Of a DNA stretch of 64,000 bases, positions 20,148 through 30,279 are shown piece by piece. Both the position numbers and the translations under genes were made by a program. The stretch is taken from assembly GCF_003833015.1 (NCBI RefSeq), contig NZ_RJLQ01000017.1, positions 57,489 through 121,488 on the forward strand. The letters are read 5' to 3'. The notes beneath the pieces are model-generated. The model was not told where the DNA came from and made no database searches. It worked only from the letters and a program-made list of their open reading frames with translations. The stretch is from Clostridium sp. E02 (GTDB lineage: Bacteria > Bacillota > Clostridia > Lachnospirales > Lachnospiraceae). How positions within the stretch are numbered: position 1 is the stretch's first letter; the number at the start of each line of letters is the position of its first letter.

Positions 20148-20870
20148 TTACTTTACTCCCCCGAATCTTCGATCTCTGCTATTATACGCTGCAATTGCTT
20201 TTTTCATTTCATTTAAATTAAAATCAGGCCAATAACAATCCGCTACATAAAGTTCTGTATAAGCCAGCTGCCAAAGCAGATAATTAGAAAGTCTAAGTTC
20301 TCCGCTGGTACGGATCAAAAGATCTGGATCTGGAATTGTGTTGGTATCAAGATAAGAAGCAAACAAATCTTCAGACATGTCTTCCCATTGGATCTTTCCT
20401 AACGTCGTATCTCTCATAATCTTTTTCGTTGCACGGACGATTTCATCACGCCCCCCGTAATTAATCGCAATCACAAAGGTGAGTCCGGTATTGCCTTTTG
20501 TCTCTTCCACTAATTTATTGATGCCTTCTATGATATCACGGTCAAACCGTTCCTTGTCACCGATCATTTTCACTCTAACATTGTTCGACTTTGCAACTTT
20601 TAATAATCTTACCATATAGTAACGAAACAGCTTCATCAAAGCACCTATCTCATCTTTGGAACGTTTCCAGTTCTCTGTGGAAAATCCGTAAACAGTAAGA
20701 TATTTAACTCCTAATCTAGCTGCATCTTCTACTGTTTTTTCAACAGCAATACAGCCCTCTTTGTGTCCTATACTTCTTGGTAACCCTCTTTTTTTAGCCC
20801 ATCTTCCATTGCCATCTAATATAATGGCAATGTGGTTTGGGATTACTATGTTCTCTGGCGTTTTTTCCAT
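20148..20870 (-). CDS. uppS: Undecaprenyl diphosphate synthase (cis-prenyltransferase)
   Basis: Elongates farnesyl diphosphate to the C55 lipid carrier of cell wall synthesis. The catalytic Asp lies in IAIILDGNGRWAKKRG; the family signatures FSTENWKRS, INYGGRDEI and PDLLIRTSGELRLSNYLLWQ are present. I start at 20870 (MEKTPENI), which has AAAGGAG eight bases upstream. The longer reading would translate through the hairpin after frr. Confidence 0.95.
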   Translation of the reverse strand: MEKTPENIVIPNHIAIILDGNGRWAKKRGLPRSIGHKEGCIAVEKTVEDAARLGVKYLTVYGFSTENWKRSKDEIGALMKLFRYYMVRLLKVAKSNNVRVKMIGDKERFDRDIIEGINKLVEETKGNTGLTFVIAINYGGRDEIVRATKKIMRDTTLGKIQWEDMSEDLFASYLDTNTIPDPDLLIRTSGELRLSNYLLWQLAYTELYVADCYWPDFNLNEMKKAIAAYNSRDRRFGGVK

Positions 20871-20895
20871 TCTATGCTTCTCCTTTAAATAACAC

Positions 20896-20931
20896 AAAAC
20901 AGGACAGGCAATTCGCCTGCCCCCCTGTTTT
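20896..20931 (-). terminator. Hairpin between frr and uppS (terminator or attenuator)
   Basis: Minus-strand AAAACAGG..GGCAGGC GAAT TGCCTGTCCTGTTTT, a long stem ending in TTTT directly after the frr stop. It probably lowers read-through from the translation genes into the lipid genes. Confidence 0.7.
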
Positions 20932-20936
20932 ATCAT

Positions 20937-21491
20937 TTATACAGTAAGAAGATCCTTTGACTTTTCTTCTATAGCTTTATCAATCTGAGCGATCATCTTG
21001 TCCGTTAACTTCTGAACTTTAGCCTCTGCATCTGCCTGCTCGTCCTCAGAAATCTCATCTGATTTTAACTGCTTCTTAAAAGAGTCATTGGCATCTCGAC
21101 GTATGTTGCGGATTGCAATCTTTGCTGCTTCTCCCTTTTTCTTTACATCTTTTACCAGTTCTTTTCTCCGTTCTTCCGTTAATTCTGGAAAAACCAGACG
21201 AATTATACTTCCGTCATTGGTCGGATTAATTCCAAGATCCGATACAAGGATTGCCTTTTCGATTTCTTTTAATAGATTCTTCTCCCATGGCTGTATAACA
21301 ATCATACGAGCTTCCGGAATGGATACATTCCCAACCTGCTGAATTGGGGTCGGTGTTCCATAATAATCTACCTTGATTTTATCTAATACATGAGGATTGG
21401 CACGTCCCGCACGTATGGTCATGTAATCATTTTCCAATGCTTTTAACGTCTTATTCATCTTGTCTTCGTATACCTGTAAACTATCCTGCAT
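20937..21491 (-). CDS. frr: Ribosome recycling factor
   Basis: Splits post-termination ribosomes together with EF-G. 184 residues, exact family length. AGRANPHVLDKIKVDYYGT and the C-terminal helical KKQLKSDEISEDEQ are characteristic. CAGGAGGAAGAT precedes the ATG. It follows pyrH by 15 bases, the conserved bacterial pair. Confidence 0.97.
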   Translation of the reverse strand: MQDSLQVYEDKMNKTLKALENDYMTIRAGRANPHVLDKIKVDYYGTPTPIQQVGNVSIPEARMIVIQPWEKNLLKEIEKAILVSDLGINPTNDGSIIRLVFPELTEERRKELVKDVKKKGEAAKIAIRNIRRDANDSFKKQLKSDEISEDEQADAEAKVQKLTDKMIAQIDKAIEEKSKDLLTV

Positions 21492-21506
21492 ATCTTCCTC
21501 CTGTTT

Positions 21507-22208
21507 TTACGCGGTTACTATCGTACCGTTTATTTTACCCTGCATTGCATTGGCAATGCCGTTTTCTTCATTTAAACTAAATACTGCCAAAGGCATCTGA
21601 TTCTCCATGCATAAAATAGAGGCAGTTAAATCAATGACTCCTAGCTGCTTCTCAATCACATCTTGTATGGAAATCTCCTCATACTTAACCGCATCTGGAT
21701 TCAATTTAGGATCACTGTCATACACTCCGTCAATTGCTTTTGCAAGTAAAATACAGTCTGCTTCCATCTCAATGGCACGTAGCGCAATCCCGGTATCCGT
21801 TGAAAAATAAGGATGTCCGGTTCCGCCAGCAAAAAACACAATTTTCCCTTCTCCTAAACAAAGATTTGCTTTATCCTTGGAGAAAAGTTCTGTCATGTTA
21901 CCACATGAAAATGGTGTCATGATACTGGTATCCATCCCCGCGTTACGAAATATCTCGGAAACATAAACACAATTCATAATGGTGGCAAGCATACCGATTT
22001 GATCCGCTTTTGTCCGATCTATGGCATCGCTTGTCCTACCTCGCCAGAAATTACCTCCGCCAATGACGATTCCAACCTGGACCCCTTCATCAACAGATAT
22101 TTTAACCTGCCGTGCAACCTCTTTTACAGTAGCTTCATCATAACCCGTCTTATTGGAACCGGCTAGAGCCTCACCGCTGAGTTTTAACAATACACGTCTT
22201 GGATTCAT
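21507..22208 (-). CDS. pyrH: Uridylate kinase (UMP kinase)
   Basis: Phosphorylates UMP to UDP. Amino-acid-kinase fold: LLKLSGEALAG at the start, VIGGGNFWRGR, the UMP-binding TKADQIGMLATIMN, and GGTGHPYFSTDTG. About 233 residues. I choose the ATG at 22208 over the adjacent GTG; AGGAGAG lies upstream. In most bacteria pyrH directly follows tsf, but here the opp operon intervenes. Confidence 0.95.
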   Translation of the reverse strand: MNPRRVLLKLSGEALAGSNKTGYDEATVKEVARQVKISVDEGVQVGIVIGGGNFWRGRTSDAIDRTKADQIGMLATIMNCVYVSEIFRNAGMDTSIMTPFSCGNMTELFSKDKANLCLGEGKIVFFAGGTGHPYFSTDTGIALRAIEMEADCILLAKAIDGVYDSDPKLNPDAVKYEEISIQDVIEKQLGVIDLTASILCMENQMPLAVFSLNEENGIANAMQGKINGTIVTA

Positions 22209-22310
22209 CACATCAACTCTCCTGTACTTTTGTTTGTCTTAAACGATTATAACATACTTTCAAATGGTTGGAAAGAGGAAGTTTGTCTGTATTGGGAAAG
22301 GACATACATC

Positions 22311-22344
22311 AAAAAACACCTGAAGATATCTCCAGGTGTTTTTT
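22311..22344. terminator. Terminator of the opp operon
   Basis: AAAAAACACCTG-AAGATATCTC-CAGGTGTTTTTT, symmetrical with T-runs on both strands, just after the oppA stop on the minus strand. Confidence 0.85.
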
Positions 22345-22356
22345 AAGAATATGGTA

Positions 22357-24054
22357 TTATTGATCCATAGTAGCATACTGGAAGAACCAGAATCCGTATG
22401 GAGAATGCCAGGTTCCTTTTAATTTCGGATCCTGTAACCAGAATTCATTGTAATATGCAACCGGTGCAATGGCTGCATCGTTAAGAATCATAGTTTCTGC
22501 CTGATGCAGTTTTTCATAGTGATCTTTTACATCAGCAGTTGAATTTGCTTCATCTAATAATTTGTCAAGATCAGGATTTTTATACTTCGCGCTGTTGTTT
22601 CCACTATCGGATAACATCAGATTCAGCATATTGGATGGATCATCATAATCATATACCCAGCCATCGCGAGCCATCTGATAATCGCCAGCACGACGGGTTG
22701 GTGTAAAGGTAGACCATTCCAAAATCTTAATGTCTACGTTAATACCAAGCGCCTCTTTCCAGCAGCTCTGTAAATACTCGGCTACTGGTTTATGATAACT
22801 TGCATCGTTAAGCATATATTCAACAGCTGGAAAACCTTTTCCATCCGGATAACCTGCTTTTGCAAGTAATTCTTTTGCTTTTGCTACATCTTTTTCATGA
22901 TCACCCAGATTAAAGAAATCTCCACCATTAATCTCTCTGGTGGTATCTTCAAAGGACGATCCTTCTTCTGCATCCGAGATACCAGGACCAACAAAATTGG
23001 TTGCAGGAGAAAAGGTTCCCTGCATAACGGTATTGGCTACATAATCACGGTCAATGGCAAGGCTAAGAGCCATACGCACATCTGGATTATTAAATGGTTC
23101 TTTTTGATTCTGGAAATCTAAATAATAGGTTCCCATAAGAGGTTCTATATGGAATGCCTCATTGCCCTTTAATCCAGGAACTTCCTCTGTAGGAACATCC
23201 TTAATCAAGGATACTTCTCCGGTCTGGTAAGCACTGTAAGAAGCATTGGAATCTTCCATTAATACAAACTTAAGCGTGTTTATCGTAACCGCATCTGCAT
23301 TCCAGTAATTCTCATTTTTTGCAAATGTCATATGAGACCCTGGTACCCATTCAATCATCTTTAACGGTCCATTGGAAACATATGTTTCAGGCTTTAACGT
23401 CCATTGGTCTCCGTTTGCTTCAACGGTCGCCTTCTGTACTGGAACCATAGTTGCATGAGTAACCAGCTTGGAGAAATATACACAAGGAACTGCTAACTCA
23501 ACCACTAATGTCTGATCATCTGGTGCTGTTATCGCAAGTGCATCTAAATTTCCAGCAGAAGCTTCCTCATATCCTTTTACATATCCCAGCATATCTGCTG
23601 CATAAGGAGCTGCTGTTTTAGGATCTGCAAGTCGTTTCCATGAATAGACAAAATCATTGGCTGTCAAAGGAGTACCATCGCTCCATTTTAACCCGTCACG
23701 AAGATGGAAGGTATAAGTAAGTCCGTCCTCAGACACATCAAAAGATTCTGCCTGACCAGGAACGATCTTGTTTTCTTTATCAACGATCAGCAACGTCTCA
23801 AACGCCTGGACAACCACGTTGGCACCATCAACAGCACTATTTAAACCAGGATCTATGGTCTCCGGATCTGGTCCAATCTGAACCGCAAGATCAAGTCCTG
23901 TATTCGTTCCTTCTGCAGGGGCTGCAGTCTCGCCATTCGCTGCAGTTGTACCACTGGCTGTTGTTTCCGTCTTAGTTGATTGATTCCCGCCACAAGCAGT
24001 AAGAATCATCCCAGAGGCCATAACTGCAGCCAATACGAGTGATATTTTTTTCAT
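22357..24054 (-). CDS. oppA: Oligopeptide ABC transporter substrate-binding lipoprotein
   Basis: Captures peptides outside the membrane for OppBCDF. 565 residues with a lipoprotein signal peptide (MKKISLVLAAVMASGMILTAC, cut in the quote at the lipobox LTAC) and a Thr/Ala-rich linker before the SBP_bac_5 fold. The family features EPETIDPGL-like opening and YSWKRLADPKTAAPYA are visible. It is the last gene of oppB-C-D-F-A, with a strong stem-loop just upstream that may raise its mRNA level. Peptide specificity cannot be read. Confidence 0.92.
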   Translation of the reverse strand: MKKISLVLAAVMASGMILTACGGNQSTKTETTASGTTAANGETAAPAEGTNTGLDLAVQIGPDPETIDPGLNSAVDGANVVVQAFETLLIVDKENKIVPGQAESFDVSEDGLTYTFHLRDGLKWSDGTPLTANDFVYSWKRLADPKTAAPYAADMLGYVKGYEEASAGNLDALAITAPDDQTLVVELAVPCVYFSKLVTHATMVPVQKATVEANGDQWTLKPETYVSNGPLKMIEWVPGSHMTFAKNENYWNADAVTINTLKFVLMEDSNASYSAYQTGEVSLIKDVPTEEVPGLKGNEAFHIEPLMGTYYLDFQNQKEPFNNPDVRMALSLAIDRDYVANTVMQGTFSPATNFVGPGISDAEEGSSFEDTTREINGGDFFNLGDHEKDVAKAKELLAKAGYPDGKGFPAVEYMLNDASYHKPVAEYLQSCWKEALGINVDIKILEWSTFTPTRRAGDYQMARDGWVYDYDDPSNMLNLMLSDSGNNSAKYKNPDLDKLLDEANSTADVKDHYEKLHQAETMILNDAAIAPVAYYNEFWLQDPKLKGTWHSPYGFWFFQYATMDQ

Positions 24055-24086
24055 AACTATTCCTCCTATACGATAATTTTCAATTA

Positions 24087-24116
24087 GCGCAGTAGCACTT
24101 TATCCGGCTACTGCGC
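24087..24116. promoter_or_regulatory. Intercistronic stem-loop between oppF and oppA
   Basis: GCGCAGTAGC (24087-24096) and GCTACTGCGC (24107-24116) form a perfect ten-pair stem with a ten-base loop. There is no T-run on either side, so it is more likely an mRNA-processing or stabilising element than a terminator. Confidence 0.6.
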
Positions 24117-24166
24117 CAATTCATTCTCATAGCATAACATAAAAGCAATAAAATAGCAACGACATT

Positions 24167-25147
24167 TTAGTTTACTTTATCCAAATGATGGCAGGCTGCG
24201 TAGTGGCCAGTGGAGACTTCTCTCCACTCAGGCTCTTCTGCAGCGCAACGCTCATCTGCATAAGGACAACGGGTACGGAAATGGCAGCCAGACGGCGGAT
24301 CTACCGGACTTGGCACGTCACCTTCCAGTACAATTCGTTTCGAATTGCGACTGATTTCTGGATCTGCAATGGGAATTGCAGAAATCAAGCTTTTAGTATA
24401 CGGATGAACGCTGTGGAAGGTCAACTCATAACTATCTGCAAGCTCTACCAACTTTCCTAAGTACATTACCCCAATCCGATCAGAAATATGCTTCACAATA
24501 GACAGATCATGAGCAATGAACAAATAAGTTAAGCCTCTTTCCTCCTGAAGCTGTTCAAACATATTGACAACCTGTGCCTGAATGGATACATCTAGAGCGG
24601 AAACCGGCTCATCACAGACAATAAACTGTGGATTTACCGCAAGCGCCCGAGCAATTCCCACACGCTGACGCTGTCCACCTGAAAACTCATGAGGATAACG
24701 GTTTGCATGTTCTGAATTCAGTCCTACCGTAGATAAAACAGAAATAATTTGTTCCTGACGTTCTTTTCGATTGGAAGCGAGCTTGTGAATATCAATTGCT
24801 TCCCCTACAATATCACCAACAGTCATACGAGGGTCCAGGCTGGCATATGGATCCTGAAAAACAATTTGCATCTTCCTGCGGTAAGGCAGCATGTTTACTT
24901 TTGTGATGTCTTTTCCGTCAAAAAATATTTTTCCAGATGTTGGCTCATGAAGTCTTAAAAGGGTACGACCCGTGGTTGTTTTTCCACAACCTGACTCACC
25001 AACTAATCCTAGAGTTTCTCCCTTTTTAATTCCAAAGGATACGTTGTCAACTGCTTTCACAACTTTTTTTTCAAACAACTTATTTCCGGCTACAGGGAAA
25101 TACTGTTTTAATTCTTTTATTTCTACAAGGTTTTTATTCTCCATCAT
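24167..25147 (-). CDS. oppF: Oligopeptide ABC transporter ATP-binding protein OppF
   Basis: One of two ATPases of the importer. Walker [10 protein letters not shown], signature SGGQRQR, Walker [13 protein letters not shown] and the C-terminal cysteine-containing oligopeptide domain ([14 protein letters not shown]) that can hold an FeS cluster in this family. The start ATG at 25147 overlaps the oppD stop as ATGA, showing translational coupling. Confidence 0.94.
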   Translation of the reverse strand: MMENKNLVEIKELKQYFPVAGNKLFEKKVVKAVDNVSFGIKKGETLGLVGESGCGKTTTGRTLLRLHEPTSGKIFFDGKDITKVNMLPYRRKMQIVFQDPYASLDPRMTVGDIVGEAIDIHKLASNRKERQEQIISVLSTVGLNSEHANRYPHEFSGGQRQRVGIARALAVNPQFIVCDEPVSALDVSIQAQVVNMFEQLQEERGLTYLFIAHDLSIVKHISDRIGVMYLGKLVELADSYELTFHSVHPYTKSLISAIPIADPEISRNSKRIVLEGDVPSPVDPPSGCHFRTRCPYADERCAAEEPEWREVSTGHYAACHHLDKVN

Positions 25148-26154
25148 GCCTCTCCCTTCTGCGCCTGTTGTTTTTCCATTTCCTGCTTCTGTAACAGCCA
25201 GCAAGCACTGTAATGAATGTCAGAAATATCCGTGTAAGGTGGCATCTCACGAAGACAAATCTTCATACACTCCCCGCATCTAGGTGCAAATGGACAGCCT
25301 TTTGGAGGATTTAACATATCCACTGGGCTTCCTTCAATCGGAACTAGTTTGCTGTGATCTTTTTCCGTAAGTTTTGGTATGCTTCGAATCAAACCTTTGG
25401 TATATTCATGGGAAGGATTATAGAAAATATCATGACTATCTCCATATTCCACTACTTTGCCCGCATACATAACCGCAATCCGGTCACACATATTAGCAAC
25501 AACCCCCAGATCATGGGTAATCATGATAATTGCCATTCCCATTTTATCCTTCAATTCCATCATCAATTCCAGAATCTGAGCCTGAATGGTTACATCAAGA
25601 GCCGTAGTCGGTTCATCCGCAATCAAAAGCTTTGGTTCACACGCCAAAGCAATCGCGATCATAACTCTCTGACGCATACCACCAGACAATTCATGAGGAT
25701 ATTGCTTCAGACGTTTTTCAGGTTCATTGATCCCTACAAGCGTAAGAAGTTCGATCGCTCTTTCCCGTGCTTGACTCTTATTTTTATCTGTATGAAGCCT
25801 AATCACTTCGATGATTTGGTTTCCAATGCTGTAAACCGGATTCAAACTTGTCATCGGGTCCTGAAAGATAATAGATATTTCATTTCCACGGATTTTTCTC
25901 AACTCTTGTTCCGACATCTTCTCAATCTGATGACCGTTAAACTGCATAGCCCCCCCGATTAAGCGTCCTGGATAGGCAGTAAGTCCCATTAGACTATAAG
26001 CGGTAACCGATTTACCAGATCCGGATTCTCCTACAATGCCCAGGACTTCCCCTTCACCAAGATGTAACGATACATCATTTAATGCCTTAACTTCCCCTGC
26101 CGGTGTAAAGAAAGAAAGACGTTCATTTTCAATATTAACCAAATATTCACTCAT
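25144..26154 (-). CDS. oppD: Oligopeptide ABC transporter ATP-binding protein OppD
   Basis: Second ATPase. Walker [10 protein letters not shown], signature SGGMRQR, Walker [15 protein letters not shown], and a C-terminal [14 protein letters not shown] cysteine set. 336 residues. AAAGGAGGAGAGAGTCG precedes the ATG. Lies between oppC and oppF. Confidence 0.94.
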   Translation of the reverse strand: MSEYLVNIENERLSFFTPAGEVKALNDVSLHLGEGEVLGIVGESGSGKSVTAYSLMGLTAYPGRLIGGAMQFNGHQIEKMSEQELRKIRGNEISIIFQDPMTSLNPVYSIGNQIIEVIRLHTDKNKSQARERAIELLTLVGINEPEKRLKQYPHELSGGMRQRVMIAIALACEPKLLIADEPTTALDVTIQAQILELMMELKDKMGMAIIMITHDLGVVANMCDRIAVMYAGKVVEYGDSHDIFYNPSHEYTKGLIRSIPKLTEKDHSKLVPIEGSPVDMLNPPKGCPFAPRCGECMKICLREMPPYTDISDIHYSACWLLQKQEMEKQQAQKGEA

Positions 26155-26169
26155 CGACTCTCTCCTCCT

Positions 26170-27210
26170 TTAATCTTTCAGTTTCGGGTCAAACGCATCC
26201 CGGAGTCCATCACCAAGCAGATTGAAACTTAGAATAATTATAGAAATTGTTAATGCCGGCGCAAACAAACGATGGGGATAACTTTGAAGCCCATTTAATG
26301 CCGCACTCGCAAGACTCCCCAAGGAAGGCATCGGTGCCGCAACACCAAGTCCAAGGAAACTCAAAAAACTCTCAGTAAAAATTGAAGAAGGAATCTGAAG
26401 GGTCGTTGTAACAATTAAAGTACCGATGCAGTTGGTAAGCAAATGCTTTTTAATAATATGACCACTAGAAGCACCCAAAGCTCTCGCTGCAGTTACATAT
26501 TCCTGTTCTTTTAAAATAAGGATCTGGCTTCTTACAATTCGGGCCATTCCCACCCAGTAAAGCAACGCAAACACTACAAAGATACTGATTAAGTTTACAC
26601 CAACTATCTGTATCCATTCAAATCCCGGTTTCTGAGACAGCATCTTTAATGGCTGATCAAATGCAACCGACAAAAGTACAATAATGAGAATATCGGGTAC
26701 TGTATAAATCATATCTACAATGCGCATCATGATCATATCCACCCAGCCTCCAAAGAAACCAGCAATGGAACCATATAGGGAACCAATCAGCAGGATAATA
26801 CAGGAAGCTACCAAACCAACGGTTAAAGAAACCCGGCTTCCCATCATAACACGGACAGCATAATCACGTCCCAAACTATCTGTTCCCAGAATATGGGGGA
26901 ATACGTTTTCTCCTGCAGCCATTGCTTCCAGTTCATTATCCGAATACTGCATTGGTGTTAAGTTTTCGCTTCCTCTAATCTGCTGTTCATAACTATATGG
27001 ATACACCTCGGGTGCAAAAAATGACAGGATGAACACTACTAATATCACGAAAATACTGATCATAGATATTTTATTCTTTTTCAAACGTCTGAATCCATCT
27101 TTCCAGAATCCAACGCTTTTACGCATAACTGATAAGCTTTCTTTTTCCGCATCACTAGCCGGGAGAAAGTCTTCCATATTAAGCTGTAATGATAATTTAT
27201 TCTTTGGCAT
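26170..27210 (-). CDS. oppC: Oligopeptide ABC transporter permease OppC
   Basis: 346 residues with an N-terminal cytoplasmic stretch, one helix, a periplasmic-type loop containing LGTDSLGRDYAVRVMMG and the BPD transport domain with the EAA-like loop ARALGASSGHIIKKHLLTN. GAGAAAGGAG precedes the ATG. Pairs with OppB to form the channel. Confidence 0.93.
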   Translation of the reverse strand: MPKNKLSLQLNMEDFLPASDAEKESLSVMRKSVGFWKDGFRRLKKNKISMISIFVILVVFILSFFAPEVYPYSYEQQIRGSENLTPMQYSDNELEAMAAGENVFPHILGTDSLGRDYAVRVMMGSRVSLTVGLVASCIILLIGSLYGSIAGFFGGWVDMIMMRIVDMIYTVPDILIIVLLSVAFDQPLKMLSQKPGFEWIQIVGVNLISIFVVFALLYWVGMARIVRSQILILKEQEYVTAARALGASSGHIIKKHLLTNCIGTLIVTTTLQIPSSIFTESFLSFLGLGVAAPMPSLGSLASAALNGLQSYPHRLFAPALTISIIILSFNLLGDGLRDAFDPKLKD

Positions 27211-27227
27211 CCTCTTTCTCCTTTCTC

Positions 27228-28145
27228 TTACTTCAGATTGATACGTGGGTCAATAAATTTATAAGCAACATCAACCAGTACATTCATGACAACCATCAAA
27301 GTAGCAAGGAAAATCGTGGTGCCCATAATCAGCGGATAATCTCGTCCTGTGATGGAACCAATAAATTCAGATCCCAACCCCGGAATGGTGAAAATTTTCT
27401 CAACAATGAAGCTTCCCGTCACTGTGTAAGCCAAAAGTGGTCCCAAGTATGTAACCACTGGGAGAACAGCATTACGAAGGGCATGCTTGAAAATGCTAAC
27501 CATTTGTGATAATCCTTTTGCACGTGCTGTTCTCATGTAATCCTGTCCCATAACGTCTAACATAGAAGAACGCATCAAACGAGCAATGTAAGAGGAAGGA
27601 TAGAACGCCAGTGCTAAAACCGGCATAATATAGTGTTTCCAGGATGAAAGCCCATAGGTGGGCAATAAACCCAGCTTCAAACTCAGAATATACATAAGAA
27701 TCGTACATACCACAAAACTAGGAACAGCAATTCCACATGTACTGAATATAATGATAATATTATCAACTATGGTACCTCTCTTAAAGGCCGCTATACTACC
27801 TAACGGGATACCAATAAGAACTGCTGACAAAATAGCTAGGCCACCAACTCTAGCTGACACTGGGAATTTTGATTCAATAATCATATTCACGGTACGTCCA
27901 CGCTGTTTTACACTCAATCCAAGATCTCCTCGCATCAGATCCTTCATGTAAGTTACATATTGTTCACTTAAAGGTTTATCCAATCCATATTTTTCATTTA
28001 ATGCAGCCTGGGCCTGTGGACTGATGGCTTTCTCTGACATAAAAGGGCCTCCTGGCACCATATTCATGACAAAGAAAGTAACAGAGGCAACTGCAAAGAT
28101 GGTTATAATCGCCATAGCGACACGTTTTATAATATAATTAGCCAC
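27228..28145 (-). CDS. oppB: Oligopeptide ABC transporter permease OppB
   Basis: First gene of the operon, about 305 residues and six membrane helices, with the EAA loop ARAKGLSQMVSIFKHALRN. The longest reading starts at a TTG that abuts the AAAGGAG site and so cannot be used well. I choose the GTG at 28145, nine bases downstream of that site. Confidence 0.92.
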   Translation of the reverse strand: MANYIIKRVAMAIITIFAVASVTFFVMNMVPGGPFMSEKAISPQAQAALNEKYGLDKPLSEQYVTYMKDLMRGDLGLSVKQRGRTVNMIIESKFPVSARVGGLAILSAVLIGIPLGSIAAFKRGTIVDNIIIIFSTCGIAVPSFVVCTILMYILSLKLGLLPTYGLSSWKHYIMPVLALAFYPSSYIARLMRSSMLDVMGQDYMRTARAKGLSQMVSIFKHALRNAVLPVVTYLGPLLAYTVTGSFIVEKIFTIPGLGSEFIGSITGRDYPLIMGTTIFLATLMVVMNVLVDVAYKFIDPRINLK

Positions 28146-28225
28146 TCTCTTCAACTCCTTTGGTATAGTGATGTCCGTCTAATATGGAAACATATGTCAA
28201 CGGTAAACGGACATTGATTGAATAG

Positions 28226-28252
28226 AAAAATCCCATGGATACCCATGGGATT
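28226..28252 (-). terminator. Terminator of tsf
   Basis: Minus-strand AATCCCATGG-GTAT-CCATGGGATTTTT, 24 bases after the tsf stop and before oppB, so opp has its own transcript. Confidence 0.85.
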
Positions 28253-28275
28253 CCCCCCAGAATCCGGTTACAATA

Positions 28276-29199
28276 TTATTGCATTTGTTTTGCAACTTCT
28301 TCTGCAAAGTTATCTTCTTTCTTTTCAAGACCTTCGCCAGTCTCAAAACGAACGAACCTCTTAACTTCCACTTTACCGCCTACTTCTTTTGAAACCTGCT
28401 CTAAATATTTTCCAACTGTCAAATCGCCATCTTTTACATAACCCTGATCGACCAGGCAGAATTCTTTCAATTCTTTATTCAAACGTCCAACAATCATCTT
28501 ATCGATAATAGTATCTGGCTTGTCTGGATTCTCATTCTTTGCTTGTACTTTTAAAATTTCTGTTTCATGAGCAATAAATTCCTGTGAGATTTCATCTCTT
28601 CTCACATATTTCGGTGCAAGCGCTGCAATCTGCATTGCCACATTCTTCAATGCTTCCTTTACCGTATCATTCACCACTTCTGTGTCAGCTTCAATTAACA
28701 CACCAATTCTGCCGCCACCATGAATATAATCAACAACAACACCATCTGTCATGATTTTTTCATATCTTCTAATATTCATATTCTCGCCGATTACTGAAAT
28801 CTGGCTGGATAATGCCTGAGCTACTGTTAATGATGAATCTTTTGCCCAAGTTTCTCCCATAAATTCTTCCATATCCTTCGCTTTTGAAGCAATCGCCTGT
28901 ACTGCAACATCTGCTACATAATCCTGAAACTGTGTATTCTTTGCAACAAAGTCTGTCTCACTATTTACTTCTACAATCGCACCGGATTTGCCATCTTCTT
29001 TTACTAAAGTTGTAACAAGTCCCTCTGCTGCTATTCTACCAGCCTTTTTAGACGCTGCTGCAAGGCCTTTTTCTCTTAAGAATTCAACTGCATTCTTCAT
29101 ATCACCATCTGTTTGTGCAAGAGCTTTCTTACAGTCCATCATGCCTGCGCCAGTCATCTCTCTTAACTCTTTTACCATTCCTGCGGTTACTGCTGCCAT
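28276..29199 (-). CDS. tsf: Elongation factor Ts
   Basis: Nucleotide exchange factor for EF-Tu. VKELREMTGAGMMDCKKAL and the TDFVAKN motif are diagnostic. About 307 residues, with the extended dimerisation region. I start at 29199 (MAAVTAG) because GGAGGG lies eight bases upstream. Directly behind rpsB, separated by a strong hairpin. Confidence 0.96.
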   Translation of the reverse strand: MAAVTAGMVKELREMTGAGMMDCKKALAQTDGDMKNAVEFLREKGLAAASKKAGRIAAEGLVTTLVKEDGKSGAIVEVNSETDFVAKNTQFQDYVADVAVQAIASKAKDMEEFMGETWAKDSSLTVAQALSSQISVIGENMNIRRYEKIMTDGVVVDYIHGGGRIGVLIEADTEVVNDTVKEALKNVAMQIAALAPKYVRRDEISQEFIAHETEILKVQAKNENPDKPDTIIDKMIVGRLNKELKEFCLVDQGYVKDGDLTVGKYLEQVSKEVGGKVEVKRFVRFETGEGLEKKEDNFAEEVAKQMQ

Positions 29200-29267
29200 T
29201 CGTTTTCCCTCCATATCTTTTATTCGTCACAGATAATTCCAAGGCACTTTGCGGGTTTATTACTCAC

Positions 29268-29309
29268 AAAAAATGCTTCGACCCGCTTCACAAAGCAGGT
29301 CGAAGCATC
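29268..29309 (-). terminator. Hairpin between rpsB and tsf
   Basis: Minus-strand ATGCTTCGACC.GCTT-TGTG-AAGC.GGTCGAAGCAT followed by TTTTTTG. It is a complete intrinsic terminator inside the rpsB-tsf unit and probably sets the S2 to EF-Ts ratio by partial read-through. Confidence 0.8.
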
Positions 29310-29324
29310 CAATCGCCTAAATAA

Positions 29325-30065
29325 TTAAGCCTCTACAGTCTCTTCTGTTTCCTGAGCTGCTTCTGCTTCTTCAGCTACTGCCTCGCCCTGGTTTGCTTCA
29401 ATTACTGCGTCCGCCATCTTAGATACAATCAATTTAACGGCTCTAATCGCATCATCATTACCTGGGATCACGAAATCAAGTTCTTCAGGATCACAGTTTG
29501 TATCGGCGATACCAATCAACGGAATGCCAAGTGTATGAGCTTCCTGAATGCAAATTCTTTCTTTCTTAGGATCAATAACAAAAATTGCATCCGGAATTTT
29601 CTTCATGTCTTTAATTCCACCTAAATTTCTTTCTAATTTATCCCACTCTTTTTTAAGAGCAATTACTTCTTTTTTTGGAAGAACATCAAATGTTCCATCT
29701 TCAGACATTGTTTCAATCTTCTTTAATCTTGCTATTCTGGACTGAATTGTCTTAAAGTTTGTAAGCATACCACCAAGCCATCTCTCGTTTACAAAGTACA
29801 TACCGCAACGTTCTGCTTCTGCCTTAATTGCATCCTGAGCCTGTTTCTTTGTTCCTACAAAAAGAATCTTTCCACCTTCTGCTGCAATATCAGATACTGT
29901 TTTGTAAGCCTCATCAACTTTTACTACAGATTTCTGTAAGTCGATGATGTAGATACCGTTTCTCTCTGTGTAAATATAAGGAGCCATCTTAGGGTTCCAT
30001 CTTCTGGTCTGATGACCAAAATGTACGCCAGCTTCTAAGAGCTGCTTCATTGAAATAACACTCAT
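29325..30065 (-). CDS. rpsB: 30S ribosomal protein S2
   Basis: 246 residues. [22 protein letters not shown] and IYIIDLQKS at the N-terminus, FVGTKKQAQ and [16 protein letters not shown] later. An acidic Ala/Glu-rich tail follows residue 225. GGAGGTAATAAC precedes the ATG. A roughly 110-base leader with a small CTCCTTAGGAG hairpin lies between promoter and start and may take part in autoregulation, which is inferred. Confidence 0.97.
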   Translation of the reverse strand: MSVISMKQLLEAGVHFGHQTRRWNPKMAPYIYTERNGIYIIDLQKSVVKVDEAYKTVSDIAAEGGKILFVGTKKQAQDAIKAEAERCGMYFVNERWLGGMLTNFKTIQSRIARLKKIETMSEDGTFDVLPKKEVIALKKEWDKLERNLGGIKDMKKIPDAIFVIDPKKERICIQEAHTLGIPLIGIADTNCDPEELDFVIPGNDDAIRAVKLIVSKMADAVIEANQGEAVAEEAEAAQETEETVEA

Positions 30066-30174
30066 GTTATTACCTCCATTGGTTTTTACTTCCGCCCATT
30101 TCTTATACTCCTAAGGAGACCGTTCTCGGCACCAACCTATAGAATCCATGGACGTGTTTTTTGTAAGCCATGCT

Positions 30175-30203
30175 AGTATAACATATTTATTTATGCGATG
30201 CAA
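30175..30203 (-). promoter_or_regulatory. rpsB promoter
   Basis: TTGCAT (-35, 30198-30203), 17-base spacer and TATACT (-10, 30175-30180) on the minus strand, 110 bases before rpsB. Confidence 0.7.
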
Positions 30204-30279
30204 GTAATTTCTTAATTATTCATGTCGTTTTTGGTAAGAATTCAACCGTTCTACTCCTTACTCCTTCAGCAAAGCCCCT

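Noticed and set aside
30066..30174. rpsB leader as a known riboswitch or ribosomal-protein leader
   Set aside because: Only a small CTCCTTAGGAG hairpin is visible and I could not match it to a defined RNA family.
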